A stretch of DNA of 34,047 bases, from positions 1 through 34,047 of the forward strand of contig CALCHR010000127.1 in NCBI GenBank assembly GCA_937901185.1, written 5' to 3'. A program made the translations under genes and the position numbers. Shown here one piece after another: positions 24,265 to 32,313 of this stretch; the first letter of the stretch is position 1; each line of letters opens with the position of its first letter. The notes beneath the pieces are model-generated. The model worked only from the letters and a program-made list of their open reading frames with translations. It searched no databases and was not told where the DNA came from. The stretch comes from an uncultured Bacteroidales bacterium. Its GTDB lineage: Bacteria; Bacteroidota; Bacteroidia; Bacteroidales; Bacteroidaceae.

Positions 24265-24374
24265 GTGCCACAAAGCAAAAACTATCATAGAAGCGGCTGT
24301 GCACGGCGTAAAAAATCCCAAAGTTTCTCCCATAATCTTACAGACATTTTATACACCCATTCATATCTTTATTG

Positions 24375-24382
24375 TATCTTTG
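24375..24382 (+). promoter_or_regulatory. Promoter -7 box of frr
   Basis: TATCTTTGC matches TAnnTTTG, with a leader of about 40 bases before the ATG at 24427. The longer frame start at 24265 lies upstream of it and is not used. Confidence 0.65.
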
Positions 24383-24426
24383 CCGAGAGAAAGTATATTA
24401 GTAACAATAAAAATATCCAAGTCCTT

Positions 24427-24987
24427 ATGTTAGACGTAAAGCAATGCCTCGCCGAGTGTGAGGAAAAAATGGAGATGAGTGTGATGCACTTAGAAGAAAC
24501 GCTCTCACACATCCGCGCCGGTAAAGCCAATCCGCATATCCTTGATGAGATACGTGTCAACTCTTACGGCTCCATGGTGCCTATCAACAACGTAGCTGCT
24601 ATCACCACGCCCGACGCACGCACCATTGCCATTAAGCCTTGGGACAAGTCAATGTTCCGCGTCATCGAAAAAGCCATCATCGACAGCTCGGTGGGCATCA
24701 TGCCGGAAAACAATGGTGAGGTAATCCGTTTAGGCATTCCTCCTCTCACCGAAGAGCGCCGCCGCGATTTGACCAAGCAATGCAACAAGGAAGGCGAAGA
24801 TAGCAAAGTAGCCATCCGCAACGCTCGCCGCGACGGTATCGACAAACTGAAGAAAGCCATCAAGGACGGACTTTCTGAGGATGTGGAAAAAGATGCTGAG
24901 GCCGACTTGCAAAAAATCCACGACAAGATGATTAAGAAGGTCGACGACTTGCTGGTGGCCAAGAGCAAAGAAATCATGACCGTATAA
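24427..24987 (+). CDS. frr: Ribosome recycling factor
   Basis: A 186-residue protein, the usual length, from the ATG at 24427 after the promoter. Signatures are HLEETLSHIRAGKANPHILD, INNVAAITTPDARTIAIKPW, IMPENNGEVIRLGIPPLTEE and RRRDLTKQCNKEGEDSKVAI. With EF-G it splits the post-termination ribosome. The three-helix bundle region and the beta/alpha domain are both complete. A large hairpin (24998-25046) and then rsgA follow. Confidence 0.98.
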   Translation: MLDVKQCLAECEEKMEMSVMHLEETLSHIRAGKANPHILDEIRVNSYGSMVPINNVAAITTPDARTIAIKPWDKSMFRVIEKAIIDSSVGIMPENNGEVIRLGIPPLTEERRRDLTKQCNKEGEDSKVAIRNARRDGIDKLKKAIKDGLSEDVEKDAEADLQKIHDKMIKKVDDLLVAKSKEIMTV

Positions 24988-24997
24988 TATTATTCTA

Positions 24998-25046
24998 AAG
25001 AACAATGAGCCAGCTAGCCCGAACAGGCTATTTGGCTCGTTCTTTT
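24998..25046 (+). terminator. Long structured hairpin between frr and rsgA
   Basis: AAGAAC pairs with GTTCTT, GAGCCA with TGGCTC and TAGCC with GGCTA in nested fashion around a small loop, followed by TTTT. It ends 29 bases before the rsgA GTG start. It can act as an frr terminator, with read-through or an unseen promoter for rsgA. Confidence 0.7.
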
Positions 25047-25074
25047 ATAGACCTACCTCCTACTCTTTATATAC

Positions 25075-26007
25075 GTGCACGGAATAGTAATCAAAAACAC
25101 AGGCTACTTCTACGAGGTGCGCACCGACGACGGCCGCGTAGTGGAATGCAAGGTGAAGGGAAACTTTCGCCTACGTGGCATCCGCTCCACCAATCCCGTT
25201 GCTGTGGGCGACGGAGTGACTATCCAAGAGACCGGTGGCGAGAAAGCTTTTATCACAGAGATTGACGAGCGACGCAACTACATTGTGCGCAAGGCCTCAA
25301 ACCTCTCCAAGCAGAGCCACATCCTTGCTGCCAATCTCGACTTGGCCGTTCTGGTTGTCACCGTGGCTCGTCCCAAGACCACCACTACGTTCGTCGACCG
25401 TTTCCTGGCTTCGGCCGAGGCCTATCGCGTTCCCGTAGTGCTGGCGTTCAACAAGACAGACTCTCTCTCCGAAGAAGAGCGCGCCGAGGCCGACGAACTC
25501 ATGCAGCTCTATCGCTCCGTGGGCTATGAGAGTTATGCCATTTCTGCACTGACAGGCGATGGCGTTGAAGAACTCAAGGCCACCCTGCAAGGAAAAGTAA
25601 CCCTGCTTTCCGGACATTCGGGTGTAGGAAAATCTACCTTACTCAATCTCCTCGTGCCCGATGCTCATGTACGCACAGCTGAAATCTCCGAAGTGCACGG
25701 CACCGGTATGCACACCACCACCTTTAGCGAGCTCTACGAGTTGCCCGGTGGCGGTTCGCTGATAGACATCCCCGGCATCAAAGGCTTTGGCACATTCAAC
25801 ATGGAGCCTGAAGAAGTGTCCCACTATTTTAAGGACATCTTCAAGCAAGCCGAGCACTGCCGTTTCAGCAACTGCACCCACACCCGCGAACCGGGTTGCG
25901 CCGTGCTGGAAGCTGTAGAAAAGGGCGAACTGGCGCTCTCGCGCTACGCCTCCTACCTCTCCATGCTCGAAGATAAGGAGGAAGGAAAATACCGCGCCGG
26001 CTATTAA
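25075..26007 (+). CDS. rsgA: Ribosome small-subunit biogenesis GTPase RsgA
   Basis: A 310-residue circularly permuted GTPase. The N-terminal OB-fold has VECKVKGNFRLRGIRSTNPV and GDGV. The GTPase motifs come in permuted order: G4 FNKTD, then G1 SGHSGVGKSTLLN, G3 DIPGIKGFG, and the C-terminal zinc-binding stretch CRFSNCTHTREPGC. It helps late 30S maturation. The start is GTG at 25075 (HGIVIKNTGYFYEV after Met), which fits the homologues' N-terminus; no ATG in frame lies nearby. A terminator follows at 26074. Confidence 0.96.
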   Translation: MHGIVIKNTGYFYEVRTDDGRVVECKVKGNFRLRGIRSTNPVAVGDGVTIQETGGEKAFITEIDERRNYIVRKASNLSKQSHILAANLDLAVLVVTVARPKTTTTFVDRFLASAEAYRVPVVLAFNKTDSLSEEERAEADELMQLYRSVGYESYAISALTGDGVEELKATLQGKVTLLSGHSGVGKSTLLNLLVPDAHVRTAEISEVHGTGMHTTTFSELYELPGGGSLIDIPGIKGFGTFNMEPEEVSHYFKDIFKQAEHCRFSNCTHTREPGCAVLEAVEKGELALSRYASYLSMLEDKEEGKYRAGY

Positions 26008-26073
26008 CCCTCAGTCCTTTCGGCCGCACCAAGAAGTAAGAATGAGGAGCGCTTATCTCTGAGCAACAGACCC

Positions 26074-26098
26074 ACCGCAGTTTCGGCTGCGGTTTTTT
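26074..26098 (+). terminator. Intrinsic terminator after rsgA
   Basis: ACCGCAG pairs with CTGCGGT across TTTCGG and is followed by TTTTTT. Confidence 0.85.
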
Positions 26099-26139
26099 AT
26101 TTCCATCAGGGCCGTTTTGCAGTACAGAAAAACGTCTTT

Positions 26140-26280
26140 GTAATTACCTGGAAATCACTATCCATTTTGGGGCGTTTCTTAGTAAACTTCTAGGAAAAAT
26201 TCGGAGTTTACTAAGAAAAACTAGAAGTTTACTAAGTTTTCCTAGAAAGCTACTAAGAAAAAGGGGGTAATGTAGGGGTA
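26140..26280 (-). repeat. Modular intergenic repeat, copy D (minus orientation)
   Basis: Read on the minus strand, the leader TTACCCCTACATTACCCCC is followed by three 21-base units starting CTTAGTAGC, CTTAGTAAACT and CTTAGTAAACT, then the closing CCTAGAAGTTTACTAAGAAA and a tail ending AATTACAAA. On the plus strand CTTAGTAAACT (26178-26188) pairs with AGTTTACTAAG (26205-26215). It abuts the T tract of the minus-strand terminator. Confidence 0.85.
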
Positions 26281-26317
26281 AAAAAAGGAGGGGCTGAAAT
26301 TGGATTTGAAAGCCCCT
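26279..26317 (-). terminator. Terminator of the outer-membrane beta-barrel gene
   Basis: On the minus strand AGGGGCT pairs with AGCCCCT across 15 bases and is followed by CC and seven T. A second 12-pair hairpin without a T tract lies just upstream at 26333-26359. Confidence 0.75.
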
Positions 26318-26367
26318 GCTACTCCTTCATGAAGAAGACCCGCCATCGGCAGGTCTTCTCGTATCTG

Positions 26368-29300
26368 TTACATCGGTCGGCGCATCATGTGCATAGGCAT
26401 CTGTCCGCCGCGATAGTATCCTCCACCCGGCATTGAGCCTTTCTTCTTGGCGTCGTCTTTTCCGCCACCGCTTCCCTTACCGCCGCTGAAGATATTAAGT
26501 TTGTAGATAAAGTGGACCATGCAGTAGGCGTTGATGGCATTGTTCCAAGAGTCGCTGCGCATCATGCTGTTGATGGTGCGGCTCACGTTGCTCTGCTCTT
26601 GCAGAATGTCGTAGAATTGCAGACTGATGGTAGCGGCTTTGTTCTTCAAGAAGCTCTGAGAAATCTGAGCGTTCCAGAGCAGCTCGTTGGTGTTCATCGT
26701 GCGGTCAGCATAGCCTCTACGAGAGTTCATACGGATGTCGGTGGAGATGCTCATGCCCCAGTTGAACATGATGTTGGCCTGCGCTCCATAGGAAAAGTTC
26801 CAGGTATCCATCTTGTTTTGTTTCTGCACCGTAGAGTGTGAGTGCTGATAGTTGAGATTACCGAGCAGGCCCACATCTCCCCACGAACTGCGATAGGTAG
26901 CATTCAGGTTTTCAAAGACACCGACAGAGCGAGTGGTACTCTTTTCCGGATTGGCAGCTTTGAATATTTCGTCGTAGCTATTCACTGCCGTGGCGCGTAC
27001 GAGCGGCGCTGTGGGGCGCGTATTCTTGTCCGTACCGAAACTGCTCACATAACCCACTTGGTTGTTGTAGTTCAAGTTGGTAAAGGTGCTGATGGTAAAT
27101 TTCTTCTCGACTCCCAAGCCTGTGTTGAACATGAAGTGGCCATTGGCGTTCCAGTTGCCGTTGATATTTTCCGGGCGTGTGTAGCGCACACCGGTTGAGG
27201 CATCATACACCATCAAGTTGCTGATAGAGTTGCGAGTTTGAGAGAAGTTCACACCTCCCGACAAGCCTTGCTGCTTATCCACATTATAGCCTCTGTAGAA
27301 CACATCGAGGCGATTGGTCCACGACGGTTTCAGTCCGGGATTACCCATCGAGATATTCAGCGGGTCAGAGTTGTCCACAACGGCCAGCAAGTTGGTCATA
27401 GAAGGCTGCGAGGATGAACCGCGGTAGCGTATGTCAAAATTATTGGTCTTAGAGAAGCGATAGCGGAAACGAATCTGCGGCGACACGTTGAACACCTTGC
27501 GCGTAATGAGCGTATCGATATTCTGTCCCGGTCTTTCGTAGGCCATCTTAGTCTTCTCCGGATTAAAATCTACTCCGACATTGAAGCGTATCTTCTCTGT
27601 GTTGTAGCGCAGACCTGCATTCACTGTGTGGTCATAATATTTATAGGTGGCATACTGGCTATTGTTCAAATCGCGCACTGCTGCCAGGACGTCGGCCTCT
27701 GTGGGAAGCGTTCCGATGGGTGGGAAATTTGTAGGATCGCCCCACGCTCCGAGCGCTGCATCTATCTTGTCGAGATTGTATCTTGACCTGTCGCTGTCTG
27801 TATATTTGAAAGCATACTCGTAGCGCACTTCTGCAAAGAGGTTCTTAGTGATAGGCTCTGCGTAGCCCACTCTCACATTGTAGTTCCAGTTCTTCGAAGG
27901 CGTATGGCTATATTGGTTCAAGAAATTGGGAGCGTCGCCGTTGAAGTAGCGGATGTTGGAGATGGAGTAGGAATTATTCTCGCTTTCCTGGTAGCCTCCC
28001 GACACGCGCAAGGAGAGATTTCTGCCTAAGGAACCAAAGCGGCGAACCACGTTGAGCGAACCGTTTACGTTGTTGCTCTTACTGTCGCCGAGCGACATGC
28101 GCTCGTTGGTGTTGACAGCAATATCTTCGAGCTGCGAGTTGGGTTCGTCGTCGAAGATGCTATCCAGCGGATTCACGATACCCATAATGCCGTAGGGGTC
28201 GTCGTTGAAGGTGGCGGTGCGGCTGTTGCCTGAGTTTTTGCTCTCGCTGTGTGAGAACGACGGGCGGAAGGTTATGTTTGTCATGCTATCCGGGCTCCAC
28301 TGCAACTTAAAACTTCCATTCACATTGGTAGAAGAAGAATAGTTCTTGTTGCGGCTATTGTTGAACGAGCTGGTAGAACCGGTGTTCAAGAAGGTTTCTG
28401 ATGCAGAGGTTGAAAGCAGGTCGGTCGTGGTATGCTTGTAGCGCACATTTCCGCCCAGTTCCAGGCGTCCGGCTTCTTTTTTCTTCTTGCCATTCTCCCA
28501 AGAGAAATCCAAGCCTGCCTCTTTGTTGGCCACCAGACCATTGCCGCCGAAGCCAAATCGGCGTGGACCGCCAAAGCGCTGGTTACCTACGTTGTTGGCC
28601 GAGCCATAGGCGGTGATGCGGCTTTTGTCTGTGAAGCGTGTCACAAAGAAGTTGGCCGAGTAGCGGTCTTCTGTACCATAGCCGAGGTCTATATTGGACA
28701 CGATGGACTGATTGAGCTCGCGCTTGGTCATAATGTCGAGCACAGTGCTCTCTTCTCCGTCGTCGATGCCGGTCATCTCTGAATAGTCGCTCTGCTTATC
28801 GTAGGCCTTGATGCGGCTCACCAGGTTTGTGGGCAAGTTTTTCATCGCCGTCTCAGTATCTCCTTTGAAGAAGTCTTTACCGTTGATTAGAAACTCCTTC
28901 ACCTCCTTGCCGTTGACCTTGATTTTGCCATCGTCGGAAACTTCCACGCCGGGCAACTGCTTGACGAGGGCTTCGAGCGTGGAACCTTCGGGCACGCGGT
29001 AGGCTGAGGCGTTGAACATAGTAGTGTCTTCTTTCTGCTCCACGCGGGCAGCCGTTCCGGTCACCACGGCTGAGTGGAGCGACTGGTCCATCGAGGTTAG
29101 TTCGATGCGTCCCAGCCCTACGGAGTCGGTCTTCTCGTCCAACACGGCTTCGCGCACCTGGGGTTTGTAGCTGATGAAGGAGATTTTCACCTTATAGCGA
29201 CCTGCCTGTTGAGGGGTCAGTTTGAAGTAGCCATTTCCGTCGGTACTGATGCCGCCCACCACAGTGCTGTCGCCTTTGAGCAACTGAACAGAGGCCATGC

Positions 29301-29415
29301 CCACCGGTTCTCCGGTTTTCGAATCGACCACTGAGCCGGTCAGTTGATAACGCTGGGCCGTTGCTGCGGTGAAAGTGGCAAACAATAGGATAAAGAATAC
29401 AATAAGGTGCTTCAT
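26368..29415 (-). CDS. TonB-receptor-like outer-membrane beta-barrel protein with carboxypeptidase-regulatory N-domain
   Basis: A 1015-residue protein with signal peptide (ends TAATAQ, about residue 20). Residues about 22-110 are a carboxypeptidase-regulatory-like Ig fold (LTGSVVDSKTGEPVGMASVQ, GISTDGNGYFKL). A plug-like region follows (LEALVKQLPGVEVSDDGKIK, VNGKEVKEFLINGKDFFKGD), then a long aromatic and Asn-rich barrel of the OMP_b-brl_3 type (VRYEYAFKYTDSDRSRYNLD). The tail is Gly/Lys/Met-rich: GGGYYRGGQMPMHMMRRPM. It is not an ordinary SusC; this group is often linked to peptide or metal uptake and stress. A promoter-like TAnnTTTG lies 70 bases upstream. No SusD partner is adjacent. Confidence 0.85.
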   Translation of the reverse strand: MKHLIVFFILLFATFTAATAQRYQLTGSVVDSKTGEPVGMASVQLLKGDSTVVGGISTDGNGYFKLTPQQAGRYKVKISFISYKPQVREAVLDEKTDSVGLGRIELTSMDQSLHSAVVTGTAARVEQKEDTTMFNASAYRVPEGSTLEALVKQLPGVEVSDDGKIKVNGKEVKEFLINGKDFFKGDTETAMKNLPTNLVSRIKAYDKQSDYSEMTGIDDGEESTVLDIMTKRELNQSIVSNIDLGYGTEDRYSANFFVTRFTDKSRITAYGSANNVGNQRFGGPRRFGFGGNGLVANKEAGLDFSWENGKKKKEAGRLELGGNVRYKHTTTDLLSTSASETFLNTGSTSSFNNSRNKNYSSSTNVNGSFKLQWSPDSMTNITFRPSFSHSESKNSGNSRTATFNDDPYGIMGIVNPLDSIFDDEPNSQLEDIAVNTNERMSLGDSKSNNVNGSLNVVRRFGSLGRNLSLRVSGGYQESENNSYSISNIRYFNGDAPNFLNQYSHTPSKNWNYNVRVGYAEPITKNLFAEVRYEYAFKYTDSDRSRYNLDKIDAALGAWGDPTNFPPIGTLPTEADVLAAVRDLNNSQYATYKYYDHTVNAGLRYNTEKIRFNVGVDFNPEKTKMAYERPGQNIDTLITRKVFNVSPQIRFRYRFSKTNNFDIRYRGSSSQPSMTNLLAVVDNSDPLNISMGNPGLKPSWTNRLDVFYRGYNVDKQQGLSGGVNFSQTRNSISNLMVYDASTGVRYTRPENINGNWNANGHFMFNTGLGVEKKFTISTFTNLNYNNQVGYVSSFGTDKNTRPTAPLVRATAVNSYDEIFKAANPEKSTTRSVGVFENLNATYRSSWGDVGLLGNLNYQHSHSTVQKQNKMDTWNFSYGAQANIMFNWGMSISTDIRMNSRRGYADRTMNTNELLWNAQISQSFLKNKAATISLQFYDILQEQSNVSRTINSMMRSDSWNNAINAYCMVHFIYKLNIFSGGKGSGGGKDDAKKKGSMPGGGYYRGGQMPMHMMRRPM

Positions 29416-29483
29416 GATTGAGGTAGGATTTATGTATGCAATACTTTTTCTGTAACTTATTAAAAGTTAAAAACTTCGGTCTG

Positions 29484-29491
29484 CAAAACTA
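29484..29491 (-). promoter_or_regulatory. Promoter -7 box of the outer-membrane beta-barrel gene
   Basis: TAGTTTTGC on the minus strand fits TAnnTTTG. The leader is about 65 bases. Confidence 0.55.
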
Positions 29492-29545
29492 CTATTTATT
29501 TTCCACATAGAATATATAAATATACAATTCTGTCGCTCAATCCTA

Positions 29546-29553
29546 TAATTTTG
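29546..29553 (+). promoter_or_regulatory. Orphan plus-strand promoter-like box
   Basis: TAATTTTGC fits TAnnTTTG. Its downstream bases (GCAGACGAGGTTTT) echo those after the opposed minus-strand box at 29484 (GCAGACCGAAGTTTT). No gene starts within 400 bases; the next feature is the hairpin at 29592. Confidence 0.4.
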
Positions 29554-29591
29554 CAGACGAGGTTTTCTATTTAAGAAATTTTAGACCTATT

Positions 29592-29623
29592 GACCCCGGC
29601 GCCCCCATTCCCCAACCGGGGTC
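29592..29623 (+). other. GC-rich hairpin downstream of the orphan promoter
   Basis: GACCCCGG (29592-29599) pairs with CCGGGGTC (29616-29623) across a C-rich 16-base loop; a second CCGGGG follows and could compete. No T tract, so it is not an ordinary terminator. Together with the box at 29546 it could be a small RNA. Confidence 0.4.
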
Positions 29624-29664
29624 TTCCGGGGCTTCTCTGCCTCTCAATTCGGGGCCCAAAAACC

Positions 29665-29820
29665 GGTTTTGTAACTATCTGAAAATCAGATATCATTTTT
29701 TGGCATTTCTTAGGTAAAAGCTAGGTGAATTTCGGTAACTACTAGGAAAATTTTGGTAACTACTAAAAACGCGAAAGTAACTACTAAGAAAAACGCTGTG
29801 ATGTAGGGGTAAAAAAATAG
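29665..29820 (-). repeat. Modular intergenic repeat, copy E (minus orientation)
   Basis: On the minus strand the leader TTTACCCCTACATCAC precedes 21-base units at 29788-29768, 29767-29747 and 29746-29726, opening (C/T)(T/C)TAGTAGTTAC. They are followed by CCTAGCTTTTACCTAAGAAA at 29725-29706 and the GATATCTGATTTTC tail ending GTTACAAAA. It is nearly identical to copy A over its whole length, but it lies between divergent genes. Confidence 0.85.
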
Positions 29821-29910
29821 GGTGCGGTTTCATGGCTTCGTCAAGGATAAATATCACAAAGCGAGTGGTCAATTAGGGATGCACAAGCATAGAGTTCCGA
29901 AGTTTTTTAG

Positions 29911-29918
29911 TATTTTTG
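29911..29918 (+). promoter_or_regulatory. Promoter -7 box of the DPP IV gene
   Basis: TATTTTTGC fits TAnnTTTG, with a leader of about 65 bases to the ATG at 29989. Confidence 0.6.
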
Positions 29919-29988
29919 CAGAAGTGGCTCACCGAGAAGGTGAAACAGCCCTTTCATTTTGGAAAATATTTTTTACAACTACCTGAAT

Positions 29989-32199
29989 ATGAAGAAGATT
30001 TTTCTAATGGTTGTCTGCTTTGTGTTCTGCGCTGCCACTCTCTCGGCACAAGAAACACTCAAGCTCAAAGACATTGCTGACGGACACTACTATCCTGAGC
30101 AAATCTATGGTGTCAATCCGATGAACGACGGCGAGACCTACACACAAATTTCTCCGGACCGCAAACGCATCGTGCGCTTCTCTTTCAAGAGCGGCAAAGA
30201 GGTGGGCGTGGTCTTCGACGCCGAGAAAGCCCGCGGCAAGGAGAAGATACGAGGCATAGACGGCTACATCATGTCGCCCGATGAGACCAGAATCCTCATC
30301 CAGACCCAAACGAAGAGCATCTACCGCCACTCGTTCACTGCCGTATATTATATATATAATGTGCAGAACAACACCTACGAACCGTTATCCAACGGCGGCC
30401 CGCAGCAAGTGCCCCTCTTCTCTCCCGATGGCTCTATGGTGGCCTTCGTACGCGACAACAACCTCTTCCTGGTGAAGCTCCTCTTTGGCAACAGCGAGAG
30501 CCAAATCACCAAAGACGGCAAGCGCAACGAGGTGCTCAATGGCATCCCCGACTGGGTGTATGAAGAAGAATTCAGCATGAGCCGCGCCTTCGACTTCTCT
30601 GCCGACAGCCGCATGCTGGCTTGGGTGCGCTCCGACGAAAGCCAGGTGCCCGTCTACTCCATGCAGGAGTTCAAAGGACTATATCCCACCAAGGCCCAGT
30701 TTGACGAGTACCCCGGCGAGTACCTTTACAAATATCCCGTGGCAGGCGCCAAAAACTCCGACGTGTCAGTCCTGACCTTCGACATCGAAAGCCGCGCCAC
30801 CCGCACACTGCAAGTGCCCCTCGAAGAAGAGGGCTACATCCCCCGCATCAAGTTTACAAACGACCCCAACCAGCTGGCCGTGGTGACCCTGAACCGCCAT
30901 CAAAACCAAATGGATATCTACATGGCCAACCCTCGCTCCACCTTGTGCAAACTTGCAGTGCGCGAGACCTCAGACAAGTATATCAAGGAAACAGCCTATG
31001 GCAGCTTGAAATTCTATGATGGCCGCTTTGCCTACCTATCAGACCGCAGCGGTTACCAGCACGTCTACCTCTACTCGCTGAACGGCACACTGGAAAAGCA
31101 ACTCACACGCGGCGACTTCGAAGTAACCAACTTCTACGGCTACGAAGAGAAAACCGGCAAGTGCTACTACGCCTCTCGCCAGGAAAGCCCGTTGCGCAAA
31201 GCCGTATATATCTCCGACAAAGCCGGTAAGGTCAAGAAACTCTCTACCGAGGTGGGCACAAACAACGCTACCTTCTCCAAGTCGCTGAAGTACTTCATGA
31301 ACGTCTACAGCTCGGCCACGCAGCCCCCAGTAACCACCCTCTGCGACAACACAGGCCGCAAACTCACCACGCTATTGGACAATGCCAAACTGAAAGAGAA
31401 GACAGAGAAACTGCTCGGCCGGAAAGAATTTTTCAGTTTTACCACCTCCGAAGGCGTAGAGCTCAACGGCTGGATGATTAAGCCCCGCGACTTCAATGCC
31501 GCTAAGAAATATCCCGTCATCATGTACCAATACAGCGGACCCGGCTCGCAAGAAGTTACAGACTCGTGGAGCATGGGCTTCTACGGCGGCGGTATCTACG
31601 AAAGCTATATGGCTGCTGAAGGATTTATCTTTGTCTGCGTCGACGGACGCGGCACGGGTGGTCGCGGCGCCGAGTTTGAGAAATGCACCTATCTGCGCTT
31701 GGGCGATCTGGAATCGAAAGACCAAGTGGAAGCTGCTCTCTACCTCGGCACGCTGCCCTACGTAGACAAAGCTAACATCGCCATCTGGGGATGGAGCTTC
31801 GGCGGTTTCAACACACTGATGTCCATGAGCGAAGGACGCCCCGTCTTCAAAGCCGGAGTGGCCGTAGCAGCTCCCACCAACTGGAAATACTACGACACCG
31901 TCTACACCGAACGCTACATGCGCACCCCGAAAGAAAACGGTAACGGCTACGACATCAACCCCATTCAGCGTGCGAACAACCTAAGCGGCTCGCTGTTGCT
32001 CATCCACGGTACGGCCGACGACAATGTGCACTACCGCAACGCACTCGAATATGCCGAAGCACTGGTGCAAGCCGACAAGCAGTTTGATATGCAAATCTAC
32101 ACCAACCGCAACCACGGCATCTTCGGAGGTAACACCCGCAACCACTTGTTCCAACGCATGACCAATTTCTTCATCTCCGAGTTGCAACCCAACCGCTAA
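29989..32199 (+). CDS. Dipeptidyl-peptidase IV (S9 family)
   Basis: A 736-residue exported protein from the ATG at 29989 (signal peptide MKKIFLMVVCFVFCAATLSA); the longer frame begins at a TTG with no support. The N-terminal beta-propeller (about 30-500) contains IPDWVYEEEFSMSRAF, where the Glu pair binds the substrate amino terminus as in DPP IV. The C-terminal alpha/beta hydrolase has GWSFGGF with nucleophile Ser603, GTADDNVHY with Asp678 and NHGI with His709; the spacing agrees with S9B enzymes. It removes X-Pro or X-Ala dipeptides in the periplasm or on the surface. Single gene with a terminator at 32253. Confidence 0.95.
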   Translation: MKKIFLMVVCFVFCAATLSAQETLKLKDIADGHYYPEQIYGVNPMNDGETYTQISPDRKRIVRFSFKSGKEVGVVFDAEKARGKEKIRGIDGYIMSPDETRILIQTQTKSIYRHSFTAVYYIYNVQNNTYEPLSNGGPQQVPLFSPDGSMVAFVRDNNLFLVKLLFGNSESQITKDGKRNEVLNGIPDWVYEEEFSMSRAFDFSADSRMLAWVRSDESQVPVYSMQEFKGLYPTKAQFDEYPGEYLYKYPVAGAKNSDVSVLTFDIESRATRTLQVPLEEEGYIPRIKFTNDPNQLAVVTLNRHQNQMDIYMANPRSTLCKLAVRETSDKYIKETAYGSLKFYDGRFAYLSDRSGYQHVYLYSLNGTLEKQLTRGDFEVTNFYGYEEKTGKCYYASRQESPLRKAVYISDKAGKVKKLSTEVGTNNATFSKSLKYFMNVYSSATQPPVTTLCDNTGRKLTTLLDNAKLKEKTEKLLGRKEFFSFTTSEGVELNGWMIKPRDFNAAKKYPVIMYQYSGPGSQEVTDSWSMGFYGGGIYESYMAAEGFIFVCVDGRGTGGRGAEFEKCTYLRLGDLESKDQVEAALYLGTLPYVDKANIAIWGWSFGGFNTLMSMSEGRPVFKAGVAVAAPTNWKYYDTVYTERYMRTPKENGNGYDINPIQRANNLSGSLLLIHGTADDNVHYRNALEYAEALVQADKQFDMQIYTNRNHGIFGGNTRNHLFQRMTNFFISELQPNR

Positions 32200-32252
32200 G
32201 AAAGAGAGTCAGGATTTACAGAAATCTGATAAACAAGCTGATACAAAAGAGA

Positions 32253-32289
32253 GAAGAAGTCACAAGGCTTCTTCCCTCTTCTATTTTTT
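32253..32289 (+). terminator. Terminator between convergent DPP IV and clostripain genes
   Basis: GAAGAAG pairs with CTTCTTC across eight bases and is followed by CCTCTTCTATTTTTT. On the other strand it is followed by TCTCTTTTG, so it may serve both genes. Confidence 0.65.
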
Positions 32290-32313
32290 CCTCTCAGAAA
32301 CGATAAGGCAAAT

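Larger units (their letters stand above)
26008..26367. other. Convergent gap with terminators and repeat copy D
   Basis: No gene. The gap holds the rsgA terminator, repeat copy D, and two hairpins that end the minus-strand outer-membrane gene. Confidence 0.7.
29416..29988. other. Divergent gap: two opposed promoters, GC-rich hairpin, repeat copy E
   Basis: The largest gene-free stretch. It holds the minus-strand promoter of the outer-membrane gene, a similar plus-strand box with no gene behind it, a GC-rich hairpin, repeat copy E and the DPP IV promoter. No convincing ORF. Confidence 0.7.

Noticed and set aside
24265..24426. N-terminal extension of frr
   Set aside because: It lies upstream of and across the promoter, and the 186-residue form matches the family length.
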